A stretch of DNA of 64,000 nucleotides from Microcyclospora pomicola. Lineage: Eukaryota; Ascomycota; Dothideomycetes; Capnodiales. Numbering within the stretch: the first letter of the stretch is position 1; every line of letters starts with the position of its first letter. The notes under the pieces are model-generated. The model did no database searches, was not told where the DNA came from, and was given only the letters and a program-made list of their open reading frames with translations. The translations under genes were made by a program, and so were the position numbers. Below, piece after piece: positions 1-10,866 of the stretch. The stretch is from positions 992,001 through 1,056,000 of the forward strand of contig NHNY01000003.1 in the NCBI GenBank assembly GCA_002786065.1, given 5' to 3'.

Positions 1-1610
1 TGGCTATTGTCGGGGACCTTGTAGTCCCAGGGAGTCCACAGGCCGTTCTTGAGCGCGGTGTGGCAGAGGATGCGCTGACGCTGGCGCTTCAGCACGTCGG
101 CGGTGATACGGGGCATGTCCCATTTCGCCTCGGCCTCGGCGACGAAGGCGTTGTAGACGGCCAGGATCTTGGGGTCGGTGCTCGTCGCCAGATTGACCAG
201 CTCCAACGGGTCGTCGGCGAGGTTGAACAGCTGGTCGGGGTCGGCGGGGCAGGTGATATACTTCCACTCGCCGCGGCGGATCATCATCAGTGGCGCGGCG
301 GTGCCTTCGCCCATGTACTCGGCGAAGACGGTGTCGTGGGTATCGCGACCCTTGAGATGGGGGACGAGCGACTTGCCGTCCATGGGCAGCTGCGGGACCA
401 GCTTGGCACCGACGATCTCCGCCAGTGTGGGCAGCATGTCTAGGGTGCTCACGTTTTGCGTCACATGGTGTGGCGCCCAGAGCTTGGGATAGCTGAACAA
501 CAATGGGACACGGACTGAAGACTCGAAGTACGACATCTTGTACCACAAGCCACGCTCGCCCAGCATGTCGCCGTGGTCACCAGAGAAGACGACGATCGTG
601 TTGTCATCGAGCCCGCACTGCTTCAGCGTATCCAACAGCCGTCCGATACAATCATCGACATAGCTGACGGCGCCGTAGTATGCTCGCTTCGCCCGCTTGA
701 TCTGCTCCGGGGTGAAGTCGTAATCCGCCAGGTCACAGACATACTGCAATCGCTTGCTGTGCGAGTCTTGCTGATCTTTCGGGATGTTGACCTTGGGGAG
801 ATCGATGTCGACATCCTCATACATGTCCCAGTACTTCTGCTCGATGGTGTACGGGTCATGCGGGTGGGTCAAGGAGACGGTCAAGCAGAACGGACGGCTG
901 TCGGCCGGCTTGCGAACGTGGTCGTACATGAACTGCTTGGCCTTGTACATGACCTCCTCGTCGTAGTCGAGCTGGTTGCTGCGCACACATGGACCGGCCT
1001 GCAAGATGGAGGAGCTGTTGTGGTACCACTCCAGACGGGTGTCCGGCTCATCCCACCGCACCGACCAGCCCATGTCGCCGGGGTAGATGTCTGCGGTCAA
1101 ACGGTACTCGTAGCCGTGCAGCTGCTCGCCGATGAAGTGCATTTTGCCACCCAGCACGCACTCATACCCTTCCTTGCGCAGGTAGTGTGCGTACGTGGGG
1201 GTGTCTTCCGGGATGGGGCTGGCGTTGTCATATGCGCCGATCTTGGATGGCAGTTGCCCGGTGATCATGGCCATTCGGCTGGGTGCACACAACGGCGCGT
1301 TACAGTATGCGGAGTCGAACACGACGGACCGCTCAGCGAGCTTATCGATGTTGGGGGTCCGGATCTGGGAGTCCTTGTTGTAGATCTTGAGCTGTGGTGC
1401 TGCCAATTGATCGGCCTGGAAGTTGTTAGAGAGGACTCTCGCATCTGAATGAATTGGTGAGCGGGGCCACAGTACCATGATGTAGAGGATGTTGGGCTTG
1501 GAAGGGAACAAAGGCGTAGAGAAGCCATCGACGCCTTGGAAGCCGGTGGGAGGCGACTCTGGAGGTGTTTCTGGAATGGCCTTCCGCAGGCGAGAGGCGA
1601 GGTCATCCAT
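1..1610 (-). CDS. Choline sulfatase (sulfatase family), C-terminus cut by window edge
   Basis: Hydrolyses choline-O-sulfate to choline and sulfate, a fungal sulfur store and osmolyte (family knowledge). Exons are 1610-1476 and 1415-<1; the 60-nt intron 1475-1416 joins ...ILYIM to ADQLAAPQ..., the classic sulfatase metal-binding start (Asp47). The motif CAPSR at residues 88-92 is the C-x-P-S-R signature whose Cys88 is converted to formylglycine. Downstream come GAYDNASP, GGKMHF and a second metal-binding region reading SGDHGDMLGERGLW. The last residues visible, NGLWTPWDYKVPDNS, are typical of the C-terminal region of choline sulfatases, so only a short tail is missing. I chose the ATG at 1610; the frame stays open upstream, so a longer N-terminus is possible. 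There is no clear signal peptide from this start, which fits an intracellular enzyme. Choline sulfatase is preferred over arylsulfatase because of overall motif wording; moderately sure of that distinction. Confidence 0.9.
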   Translation of the reverse strand, partial: MDDLASRLRKAIPETPPESPPTGFQGVDGFSTPLFPSKPNILYIMVLWPRSPIHSDARVLSNNFQADQLAAPQLKIYNKDSQIRTPNIDKLAERSVVFDSAYCNAPLCAPSRMAMITGQLPSKIGAYDNASPIPEDTPTYAHYLRKEGYECVLGGKMHFIGEQLHGYEYRLTADIYPGDMGWSVRWDEPDTRLEWYHNSSSILQAGPCVRSNQLDYDEEVMYKAKQFMYDHVRKPADSRPFCLTVSLTHPHDPYTIEQKYWDMYEDVDIDLPKVNIPKDQQDSHSKRLQYVCDLADYDFTPEQIKRAKRAYYGAVSYVDDCIGRLLDTLKQCGLDDNTIVVFSGDHGDMLGERGLWYKMSYFESSVRVPLLFSYPKLWAPHHVTQNVSTLDMLPTLAEIVGAKLVPQLPMDGKSLVPHLKGRDTHDTVFAEYMGEGTAAPLMMIRRGEWKYITCPADPDQLFNLADDPLELVNLATSTDPKILAVYNAFVAEAEAKWDMPRITADVLKRQRQRILCHTALKNGLWTPWDYKVPDNS

Positions 1611-2557
1611 GATGGAGATGTGTGTGAGGGCGAAGAGGATGAAGATGGAACTGGAGGAAGATGAAGACGAGGAGGAGAAGGTTGATGAGAGTGGAAGAGG
1701 TTGTGGCCCACACGAGGAGGGATATGGTGTGTGCAAGGAGAAGTTTCTCGAGGAGATGTGGCGAAAGGAGGAAGTGGTTCAATGGAGATTCGACCGAAAC
1801 AACAGCAGGACGGGCGTGATTATGTAGGCAGGCAAACCGTGATATATCAGCAGACCACGCAATGATGACAAGAAACGCACGTCTTACGTGGGCGGTGGAC
1901 GAGGAGCAAGTATGAAGTGTTGTCGCGATCCTCCAGCCAGAGCACGACATCCACGCCCGTCGTCCTAGATCGCTTCTGCCCCAGCATTTAGCGCCTGCGC
2001 TCCAACCTAAACCCACCTTAACCCCCGGCCCACCACCGCGAGCCGCTCATCCACCACCTGCCCATGTGAAGGCTTAAGCGCGTCGAGGGGCCTCCAATTT
2101 CGGACTCGATGTTTTCAATGCCATGTCCGTGCCCGAGTTCGGAAGTTGTCGCATTCGATGGGAAAGCCCATGAAATGCGCCGGGTGCGCGTCGACGAGTG
2201 TGGTGCTTTTGGATTTTCGCCCACCTGAGGCGGTGACGCCGTTTCGCGCACAGAGTTTTCTCTCCTCATACATACCCGCGGGGGTCGGGTCTGGTCCGAT
2301 CACACGCGACCACCTGCTGCTTTCTAATGCGTCGTTCCCAAACTAACTAATGCTATCAGCCCATGCAGCGATCTGCCACCAAACCACCAATCCGCTGCCT
2401 TCGTCTCGGTCTCGCCCCTTCGATCTTGCGCCTCGTCTGTCGAACATTATTTGGCTCGATTGATAACGACGTGGGCGGGACCATCGCCGCCTGATTGCTG
2501 GTGCAGATATCGTGGAGCATCGTCCCGTGGGCACCCCTTTACTGTTGCGTCGTCATC
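1611..2557. other. Divergent intergenic region (choline sulfatase / PTH2)
   Basis: Holds the two promoters. Positions about 1615-1800 are strongly GA-rich on the + strand, that is CT-rich on the strand of the sulfatase just upstream of its ATG, as expected for a fungal core promoter. I see no further gene. Confidence 0.6.
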
Positions 2558-3389
2558 ATGGCCACTCCGCAAGACCGCGCACCGCCCTCCTTGGCTGCCG
2601 TTGCTATTGGCACAGCGCTCCTCTCGGGGGTCATGGGCTACTACATTGGCCAAGGCAAATCTCTGGGGTTGTTCGGTTCGGCAGGCACGCGACCTTCCAC
2701 CTCCGCGGATCCCAAGATTGGTAGTGAGAGCGACATCTCAGACGAAGACGACGACGACGACGACGACAACGATCTGCAAGACCTTGGCGAGCTCAAGACC
2801 TTCCCCGGTAACAACGAGGAATGCAAGCTCGTGTTGGTGGTTCGCACCGACTTGGGCATGGGCAAAGGTGAGCATTACTGGATGTAGTTCGTCCTTCCTG
2901 CGTTATCGTCCCTCGTTCCTCGTCTCGCTCGTCTCTTGTCACCCCGCATATTCGCTTCACCTATGACTCCCTGTGTCACCAGACGTCCGCCATGATGTCC
3001 ACATAAGACTCCGGCACAGCCCGCCCCTGCTTTTCTCTTACCTTATCAGCAACAGCGACAGGATACTGATACCATGCTTAGGCAAGATTGCCGCCCAATG
3101 TGGCCATGCTACCTTGGCCTGCTACAAGACCATGCTGCGTGCAGATCCTTCCCACCCACTCCTGCGACAATGGGAACGGTTGGGCCAGGCCAAGGTGGCG
3201 CTGAAAGTCGACTCTGAAGAAGATATGCTGATGCTGCAAGCGACCGCCGTCTCCTTGGGTCTTTGCGCCCAGGTCATTCACGATGCAGGCCGTACGCAGA
3301 TCGCCAGCGGCTCCGCGACGGTGCTTGGCATTGGTCCCGCACCGAAGAGCAAGATTGACGAAGTCACTGGCCATCTCAAGCTACTTTGA
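2558..3389 (+). CDS. PTH2: Peptidyl-tRNA hydrolase 2 (Pth2/Bit1 family)
   Basis: Releases tRNA from peptidyl-tRNA that has dropped off ribosomes. Exons 2558-2867 and 3082-3389 (205 aa); the 214-nt intron is longer than the window's norm. The join gives MGKGKIAAQCGHA, the hallmark of the PTH2 fold, followed by QAKVALKV, a central helix and GLCAQVIHDAGRTQIASGSATVLGIGPAP, the conserved C-terminal half. The N-terminus carries a hydrophobic segment (about residues 12-32, AAVAIGTALLSGVMGYYIG) like the membrane anchor of human PTRH2 and yeast Pth2, then an acidic linker with an Asp run at about 2748-2770. An in-frame ATG lies upstream at 2495, but MATPQDRAPP at 2558 starts right before the anchor. 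Probably an outer-mitochondrial or other membrane-tethered protein facing the cytosol (inference). Confidence 0.95.
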
Positions 3390-4281
3390 GGTGGTGAGGG
3401 AGTATGCTCATCTTCATGCCATAATCGGATGCTTAGGCTCATCGTGGATCCTAAGCTAGGACCCCACTTCTACGTGTGCACAAGTCGCACGGGAGAGCCC
3501 ATGCTTGTGTTGCCAGAGTGGTTCAGGCGTACGACAATGGCTCACAAGCGGATTGTCGTTACGCAAGTGTAGTGATGATCCTAGCCGTCTCTTCTGGAAA
3601 AGACGGGAAGCATATCCCCTACCACGATCAGATCTGTACCTACTTCAACGGCATAGGAAGGTATCACATAGGTGGCAATGAACTTGTCGTGATGTCGCAC
3701 GACTTACGATCTCACTACGACGCAATTTGTTGTTCTTCCAGCAGTAAGGTACGATTTCTCTACTACCACAACACAGGACGGCACATCTTCACCAGCATGC
3801 TCGTGAAAACCCACGATGCTGCACAGCACTCGTCTGTGATCCGCCTGGCTCCTGCAGATCCTATACAGCTGCCACTCTTTCCTCAGACCACTACTCCAAG
3901 AACTTCCTCGCCGTACAACCACGGCTCCTATCGCAAGCACTATAGCAGGACATCTCACTGCGCATCCCATCAAGGTCCCAACTCCCCCTTATCCATATTC
4001 CACCACACCTAGTACATCGTGTCCAAAACCTTCCATCTCCCCCATCCCACGCCAAAACTGCACCTCTTGCTTCAAGTCACAATGATCCTCCAATCCAACA
4101 CTGCCACATCATTGTACACCGCTCAAGTAACCACTTTCCCCTCCGCACCTCCACCCCACGCCATCTTTTCCCTCCGTGTCTGCACATACTATACATCTGC
4201 ATGCAAACCTAATTCGCATACCGATGAGTCACCGCCACGACCTGCTGATTCGAGTAACCGCTCGCGTGCCGCGCTGTCGTG

Positions 4282-4307
4282 GCATGTCACTCCTAGGTGT
4301 GACATGC
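4282..4307. repeat. 26-bp near-perfect palindrome
   Basis: Nine-base arms GCATGTCAC and GTGACATGC flank TCCTAGGT, whose core CCTAGG is itself palindromic. Only the bases flanking the core break full symmetry. It could bind a dimeric factor or form a hairpin in a transcript. Confidence 0.8.
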
Positions 4308-4664
4308 AAGCCTGCCGTGGTAAAAAATACGTGGGCGATGCGAAGAGGCCTGGTCCGTTGACTTATTGCATACTATGAAGACAAGCAACTTTCTTGTGAT
4401 GTATGGGTGATCATTTGGGTGTGTCCTTGCACAATTCATCTCTTGGCCCGGATGTCAATCCTATCTTGCCACGCAGAGTACGGATGGCGAAGCAGCAAGG
4501 AGCACGGCGGTGAGGCTGGTCAGCATAAGTGGTCACAGCGTGCGTGATGAGATGGAGGTGGATAATATGGAAAGATGCGTTGTGTATGCTTCCAGATCGG
4601 TTTACGACCTGGACGTTCGAACGAGATACTGTATCTCTTAGGTCTCGACTTCAGTTATGATGAG

Positions 4665-4676
4665 TAAGGTAAGGTA
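4665..4676 (+). repeat. Intergenic word TAAGGTAAGGTA
   Basis: Two head-to-tail TAAGG units. The same word recurs in other spacers of the window (23682-23692, 42612-42631 and, inverted, 54101-54118). Function unknown. Confidence 0.6.
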
Positions 4677-6704
4677 TGGCAGGTGTGATAGGTTGAATTA
4701 GGTCACATATATATCTCGTTCCCTCAGCTGCGATATCTTATACTGGGGGATGAACCCGTTGGTTGGAAAATGAAGTAGTCGGAATAACAATGACCACCAC
4801 TCAAGGAAGTGAGCAGATGGCGGATGAAGCGAGACTACCTATCATGTTGATTCATAACCGTAAGCCTAGGCATCTATCCTCGTTCAATCATCTTGATTTA
4901 ACGTCATTCCTACCAGGTGAAGTAGGGTTAAAGTGAGTATGTCTGGTGTCGAGCGTGATCTTCATGCGCTTGGACGAAAGCTATTCAACCCTAGGGCAAA
5001 GGCGGCTCGCTTGATCAGTATTTGCTGGAATTATTGCAATGAGAGACCGTGAACTGGAATCTCGAAGTAAGGTAGATGATAGCATTCCCCCCTCGATCGC
5101 AACATCCACGTGCACTCGCGCGCTCATGTCAAGTATCATAGATGTCAATCCGTACTGGCCCATGTAGACATACCACGAGCATATCCGTCCATCGCAACTC
5201 CACCCCCTCAACAATATAACATAAGCGAATACCTGCCTACAAGGCACATAATATACCTATATAACCAAACACGCCACGCTACAGGATCACAACTTCCTCG
5301 TCCCACTCTAACCGTCCCAGCCTACGCGGCGATATGTACCTCGAGGATAACAGTGAGAGCGTCAAGAAGAGTCAACGTCTCGTTTGTGTAACATGTAGCA
5401 TGCAGAGGATGAGATATGTTTTTGTGCCTTACAGACAGAGAGCGCGAACGCACGGCTGTTGAAGCGGAAAGGGTTGAAGATGGAAGGTAGACGAGGTATC
5501 TCAGGGAGTGCTGTGTTATGAAGTGAAGGTACTTGAGCAGTCTAATAGGAGAGGGTTTCGAGATGTGGTGAACAACGTATCATATCTTTTGGATTACTTC
5601 ATGTGCTCCTCTCTAGGACAATTTACCTGTGAGGAGGAGCTGGAGGCATGTGATGAAACATGTGATTCGTTGGCATGGATTGCACTGCGAGGCTTGGGAA
5701 TGAGAGAGCTGGTTGTGATTTGAGTTGAGATGGGGTGAATACGAGGGAGGAGGTTATGGGTTGGTCGTTGAGCGGAACATACGATTTGCACGAGGAGAGG
5801 ACGAACAAGGACTTGGGTGACGAGTATGGCGCTGGAGAATGGAAGCGCGGTCATATGTCGACAATCAACTTGCAGTGGACGAGAGCTTTAGAGACTATGC
5901 TCGCCTACAAGCAACACCACAACCAAGTCACGAACGAGAACGAGATGAAAAGACTGATGACAACAAGGTGATTCCAAAGAATGAATGGCATTTGTGCGCA
6001 AGGGGTATGGTATCAATCTAAATCTCCAATCGTCAACCACTCAATCCACCATTCCACGGAGTGATGGACCGAGTGCGCAGGCTCCAATCGTTGTTGTCGC
6101 GTGGGTGTGTAAAATATCATGAATGTCGTGAGCATAGCCAGGTATGCGGGTCTTCTCGAGCAAAGCGCCGAGCCTCGCCTCAAGGCAGGCTGGCAGGCCG
6201 GCCAGGAAAGAAGAGGTGGAAGGAGTGAAAGGGCAAGACGAGCCAAGCTGGTGGAGATGGGCTAGGTCGATCACATCACACGGTGCAGCAGTGCTCAGCA
6301 GCGCTCCGATGTGAGGAAGGACGGTCGGGATCTCCAAGCGGCAGTCGCATCTTCATTGCCCGGTAGCCTCTTCTTTCCTGGTTCCGAAAAGAGAGCGTAC
6401 CAGCGTCTCGTTGCATACAAAGAAATAGCAACTCGTGCTTTGATGTGGTATCTGAAAGGATAACATCCCCGGTGAAAGAATAAAAAGGAAAGAAGTCTTC
6501 AAGCCGCCCATCGGCCTGTCATGTAGCGTGCGTCCCATCAAGGACAAACGACACAAGCACAGGAAGGTATATACATCAGAAGCATGGCAAAGAAGTGTTG
6601 ACGGTTCTGCCAAACGACGGACAATCCGACGCCAAAACCACTATGTGCAAGAAGGATAAGTTGAAGGTCGTTACGGGTCATGTCTGGGGGCTTGCGAAGC
6701 GCAC

Positions 6705-7610
6705 TTAGTTCTGCGCGTGGTGGTGACCATGCTGGTGGCGGCGGTGGTTGTGGGAACCGTGTCCGAAAACGGTGACGACCTCGGTCGCAACGACAGTGTC
6801 GTATGCCGTGACAACGTAAACGCCGTCGTCGGCAGTCGTCGTAGCTGCCTCAGAGGATGTCACCTTGGTAGAGAAGGTCGTCGCGGATGAAGTCGGGGTG
6901 GAGGTGGTGCTTGGTGCTGCCGAGGTGCTGGAGGTGCTGGTGGTGCTGGTAGTAGCAGCCGCATTCACCTGCTTCTCATCGATGATGCCGAAGAGCAGAG
7001 AAGACGATGTCGCCGAGGTGGTGGTTTCCGCAGTGGTGCTGGTGCTGGTAGTGCTGATGCTGCTCGTGCTCGTGCTGGTCGAGGTCGCCCATTCGGTCGA
7101 GGAAGAGACTGCGGAGGACTCGCCCGACTCGCTGCTAGATGGGCAGAGTGTGACCGTGATGCTGACGTCGGGAGAACACATAGCCTGCATGCCATTGGCA
7201 TCATCGGTGGGGTAGAGGTATGCAGAGTGCTTGACGGGGCACACGCTCGAGTCACTGCTCTCGATCAACCAGCTGCCGGAGAAGGGGTTGCCGTTGACGT
7301 AGCTCAAGTCGAACCACAGATCATCCGGGGCGGCGGTCGAGTAAGTGTACTCGAATTGCATAACACTGGAGGAGGTGCTGGATGGGTTGAGCTTGATCGA
7401 CCAGCCACCGAGTAGCAGAGAAGTCCACTCCTGAGACCAGGTGGCACCACTGGACAGCACCTTGGAGGTAGAGTCGACGTCGTTGCCGAATGCTGGGACA
7501 GCATCCAAGTTGACATCGAAGTCACAGTTGTTGACGACGCCGGCTTTACCGAGGGCAGCGACTTTGGCGGCCAGGCCGGCCAGCGCAAGGAGGGTGGTGG
7601 TGGTCTGCAT
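6705..7610 (-). CDS. Secreted BYS1-type antigenic thaumatin-like protein with His-rich tail
   Basis: Single exon, 301 aa. The chosen ATG at 7610 opens a clean signal peptide (MQTTTTLLALAGLAAKVAAL). The frame is open further upstream to 7919, but that part has no signal-like start. Residues about 20-165 match the BYS1 / antigenic thaumatin-like domain: VVNNCDFDV, W...SIKLNPSS, QFEYTYS, DLWFDLSYVNGNPF, then a Cys-containing C-terminal strand ending TVTLCPSS. A long Ser/Thr-rich mucin-like linker (about 165-275) with a short interruption (LLFGIIDEKQV) follows, then YVVTAYDTVVATEVVTVFG and a tail with 8 His in the last 16 residues. Members of this family are secreted surface or effector-like proteins in fungi; their molecular role is poorly known. 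The His tail suggests metal binding (inference). No GPI signal is visible. Confidence 0.85.
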   Translation of the reverse strand: MQTTTTLLALAGLAAKVAALGKAGVVNNCDFDVNLDAVPAFGNDVDSTSKVLSSGATWSQEWTSLLLGGWSIKLNPSSTSSSVMQFEYTYSTAAPDDLWFDLSYVNGNPFSGSWLIESSDSSVCPVKHSAYLYPTDDANGMQAMCSPDVSITVTLCPSSSESGESSAVSSSTEWATSTSTSTSSISTTSTSTTAETTTSATSSSLLFGIIDEKQVNAAATTSTTSTSSTSAAPSTTSTPTSSATTFSTKVTSSEAATTTADDGVYVVTAYDTVVATEVVTVFGHGSHNHRRHQHGHHHAQN

Positions 7611-10274
7611 GTTTGCAGAGTGGGTGATCGCAAGAAGGGTTGCAAAGAGTCGTAAAGAGTCTATAGGTCGTGATGTATGGTTGGGCGCGGGTTGGTCGTC
7701 GCAAAGGGCCGGATCTGGATCGCCGAGTGAATGTTGGATAGTTGGTGAATGAGGAGCCAAGGAATGTGTTGCGAGCAGTTGGTAATGAGTGTGTGACTGC
7801 GCAGCAGTGTGGCTTGTCCAGAGCACAGATGAAGATCGATGATGAGCAATCGAGAGGGAGAGAGAAGAGGTCAGCAAGACGGACGGGGGTGGCAGGGCCA
7901 GATGAAATAAGGAGGGCACGATGGCGCCGAGGAGGGCAAGACGCGGTTGTCTTCATTTCGTCAGGTCCACAAAAGCGTCGATTGGTGGATAATAGGCCCG
8001 GCAAAATGACAGGGCGCCGGCCGGGACGGTGCAATCAGCGTGCAGCCTTAACGGAACGTTGGCGGAAGCTTGCAGGGAAAAGTCTGAGCGTCCAGGTACC
8101 GGGAGTCTGCCACGGCTGGCCATTGGTTGCACATTGGCCTTAGACCTGCAGGAACAGGCACTCCGAGCGGCCCAGCATGTGAAGGCGCATCGGCGCCCAA
8201 GTCCGCGATCATTCTCACTGGACCCACACGTGTCCGGACTCGATCGGGTGTGAATGAGCAGGCGGCGCGTGCAGAGCCTTTCTTGCCAGATATCGTGGAG
8301 GAATCGCGGTGAGATCTGTCGCTAGTCCAACGCATCAATATTCACCATCGCGCGCAGGCGGAGGAACAGGAGTGCCAACAGGTTGCCCAGGCACCAGCGT
8401 GGCAGTGTCGCAACGCGTTGTGTTGTCACCACAATGGCCATTGATCGACAATCATGAAGCCATGACAGCAGCGTCGAACTCTGCTGACCATGGAGCCACC
8501 CAAGCAATCGGCAGATCTTGCGCTTCGATCGAACAAACGAAAAGACGTTCAACGTTTCCGCCCGCTGTGTTGTCATCACGACGGCACGTTTTGACTGTCA
8601 TGTATACTGCATGCATATCGCATAACAAGTAGCTGTATAAGCTGCAGCTAAGCTCGGGGCAAGACCCAGCCCGGCCCTTGGTACATACTCCCAGTTCCTG
8701 TACAGTGACAACACCACACCGCGACCGGCAAACCGCAGGAACCGTGTAAACGCGCACGACGCGCCCTGCCGTCGCAGCGTTTCAGACCACATCAGCTGGC
8801 CTAGGCAGGTTGTGTGTGTTGGCTGACATGCACGCAGCCTTTGCCCAGTTGTTTCGAACGCGAATCCTTCGTCGCCGCACCAGTGATTGGGAGTCTGGAA
8901 CGATTGAGACTTGTCGTATCGCCATTCGCCCGAATCCGAACACCTGGGCAATCTCTGTGTCGGCCGGAGCAGCCAACATCTATCCAGCCTAGCGTGGATG
9001 AGGCGAAAGAAAAAAGAGCGGGCTTGAAGTTTTAGCCAGGGGCGGATGAAGCACAGCTCCGCGAGCGAATGCGCTGGGACAGAACATGGCTGCCAGCGCA
9101 CCGCAACACAGAAGAGTTTTCCACCCATGGGAGCCAGCATGGTGACAGCGGTCTGCCAGCGCATTCCGTCGGTAATGATTTGATTTGTGCGCATCAGAGT
9201 GGAGTGGAGCGAGTTGAAGGGTGGTTGGATGATAAGAAGTGGTGGAACGCATGCAGCATGAGGTGTGGTAGGCAGTAGGTAAGCAGGACGGGAAGAGAAT
9301 AGAGTAGCGGCGGCTGCTGCCAGGGCACGCTTAGTTCTACTACGGCTGGCGTAACGCTCAACACGTTTTCCCACCGCTTGGCAGTTCGTGGCATTTCCGA
9401 ATGCCTGGTCTCTGGACAGTCGCGCATGTCCCACACACACCTCATGGGCAGGATGTGCTTTGAATGTACAGCAAACTGCATCTCTACGTTGGCGACAACT
9501 GGCGGTGTGTCGAGACGTGGCTGCGCAATCTTGTTATAGTGCTTCTATACTCTTATCAAACCGCAATATACCAGCCGCGAGCCTGTGCATCGCATATCAT
9601 GCCTGCCACCGCAGCGTTATCAATCCCGATCTCTGGGCGCAACGCAATCCATCGCACAAGTATCCATTGCGTTATCACGTATACGACCCGCGACAGAAGC
9701 AGTAATCGATCGTGACACTAGAGAGATCTATCGATTTCTGAAGACCCAGCCTTTTCCGATGTTCACTTTTTACCCGGCTCGATCCCTGTCGGCCCTGGCC
9801 ACTTTACGCCGGGTGGGGCGGTCGGGGCTGCGGGCGCGCATTCGTGGTCGGCGTGTATTCGCTATTCGGCTCACAGGGTATCCACATGAGTCCCGGAAGT
9901 ATGTGGCTCGATGGTCAGAACAGATGTCGTGGGAGGTGGGTGGGTGGGTCTGAAGAAGAAAAACTGCGGCCAGAAATCTAGACATCACGCTTTCGGCACA
10001 TCACCGCTCGTGAGCTAACGGCGATCGAAGGGCTGGAGTGCTTGGAGAAAACCTTCTGGAACCTGCTCTGGGCTGCTCGTTCCGAAGTCCCTGTGGCACA
10101 CCGGGCTTCCGGATGTAAAAGTCGCATACCTCAACGCTTACGGATACATGTCGGTGTGGGTTCGCAGCCTCGGAGTTGATAAGGCCACTATGACAGGCAT
10201 CTTACGCAGGGAAGACATGTGGATTGAGCTGACAGGACGACTGCGCCGACTCGCCCCGGTTGACGTTTTTCTCA
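7611..10274. other. Gene-poor stretch upstream of the thaumatin-like gene
   Basis: The first 350 bases hold the promoter of the thaumatin-like gene; about 7845-7945 is GA-rich on +, that is CT-rich on the gene strand. The longest open frame (8598-9440, minus, 280 codons) shows no domain or composition typical of protein and I do not call it. Nothing else is recognised. Confidence 0.5.
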
Positions 10275-10740
10275 GCACTTCTCGTTGCGTTGGGCTATCG
10301 CTCGGCATGCCATCACTATGATCAAGGTTTTTCCTGCATGCGAAAACTCGTGCTTCGAGTGGAGCCGTAAGCCCATAGGCATCGAGATAGTGACACTCTT
10401 CCTAGTGATGGCCTTGCCGAGAGGTATGCTCGGTCGGGATGTCATCACATTGATCAGAGTTTTCTTTGCTTGTGCCATACCATCTTATGTGGAGCACTAA
10501 GCGTGCAGTCAATACCGGAGTGATAGTCTCGTCTCCATAAGCCTTGCCTTGCCTCGGTCGAACATTCCAATAGTTCGAGCAGTCACCGTCATTGCCACGG
10601 CTCAAGCAATAGTGCTTCAAGTGGAGCCAGAAGCGTAAGATGATCGAGATGTTGACAGTCCCTATGTAATGGCCACTCGGAGTGGTTGATTCGCTAGAGA
10701 TCTGGTTGGTGCTCCTAGGCAGAGTTTTCTGTCGTACAGC
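10275..10740. repeat. Decayed tandem repeats, unit about 132 bp, at least 3 copies
   Basis: Units start near 10275, 10407, 10539 and, partly, 10669. Landmarks recurring at this spacing are ATGATCAAGGTTTTT (10318) with TTGATCAGAGTTTTC (10449), and TTCGAGTGGAGCCGTAAG, TTATGTGGAGCACTAAG and TTCAAGTGGAGCCAGAAG at about 10353, 10484 and 10616. A GGCC(TT) step marks the unit joins. Copies differ heavily, many by C/T or G/A changes. No open frame runs through, so this looks like an old minisatellite or mobile-element remnant. Confidence 0.65.
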
Positions 10741-10866
10741 CTAAGGTACCGCCAGACTAGACTGAAATGCGTGGCAAACACGGGCTTGGGGACGAAAGCA
10801 CCATGTCGTGTTCCCGTCTTTGCTCAACGTGAGATCGTAACGTTACACCAAGATGTATCCTGGTCA

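Larger units (their letters stand above)
3390..6704. other. 3.3-kb stretch without a convincing gene
   Basis: Lies between the 3' ends of PTH2 (+) and the thaumatin-like gene (-). Open frames here (e.g. 3476-4012 on +, 178 codons) have no recognisable domain, biased composition or splice logic. About 3960-4190 is C/T- and C/A-rich with few G on the + strand, and about 5600-5960 is G/A-rich, so each would be a CT tract on opposite strands pointing inward. Also seen are a 26-bp palindrome at 4282-4307 and the TAAGGTA word at 3745, 4665 and 5068. An unannotated transcript or lineage-specific gene is possible but unproven. Confidence 0.5.

Noticed and set aside
573-1448. 291-codon open frame on + strand
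   Set aside because: It is antisense to the choline sulfatase, whose frame carries clear motifs; high GC at third positions opens the opposite frame.
3476-4012. 178-codon open frame on + strand downstream of PTH2
   Set aside because: Random-looking composition, no homology wording, no start context; probably spacer.
5594-5854. 86-codon minus-strand frame with a hydrophobic N-terminus
   Set aside because: Looks slightly like a small secreted protein, but it overlaps a GA-rich tract that by itself yields Leu/Ser/Pro-rich frames, and there are no Cys pairs.
8598-9440. 280-codon open frame on minus strand
   Set aside because: No signal peptide, domain or coding-like composition; His/Cys/Trp spread looks random and no splice support is seen.
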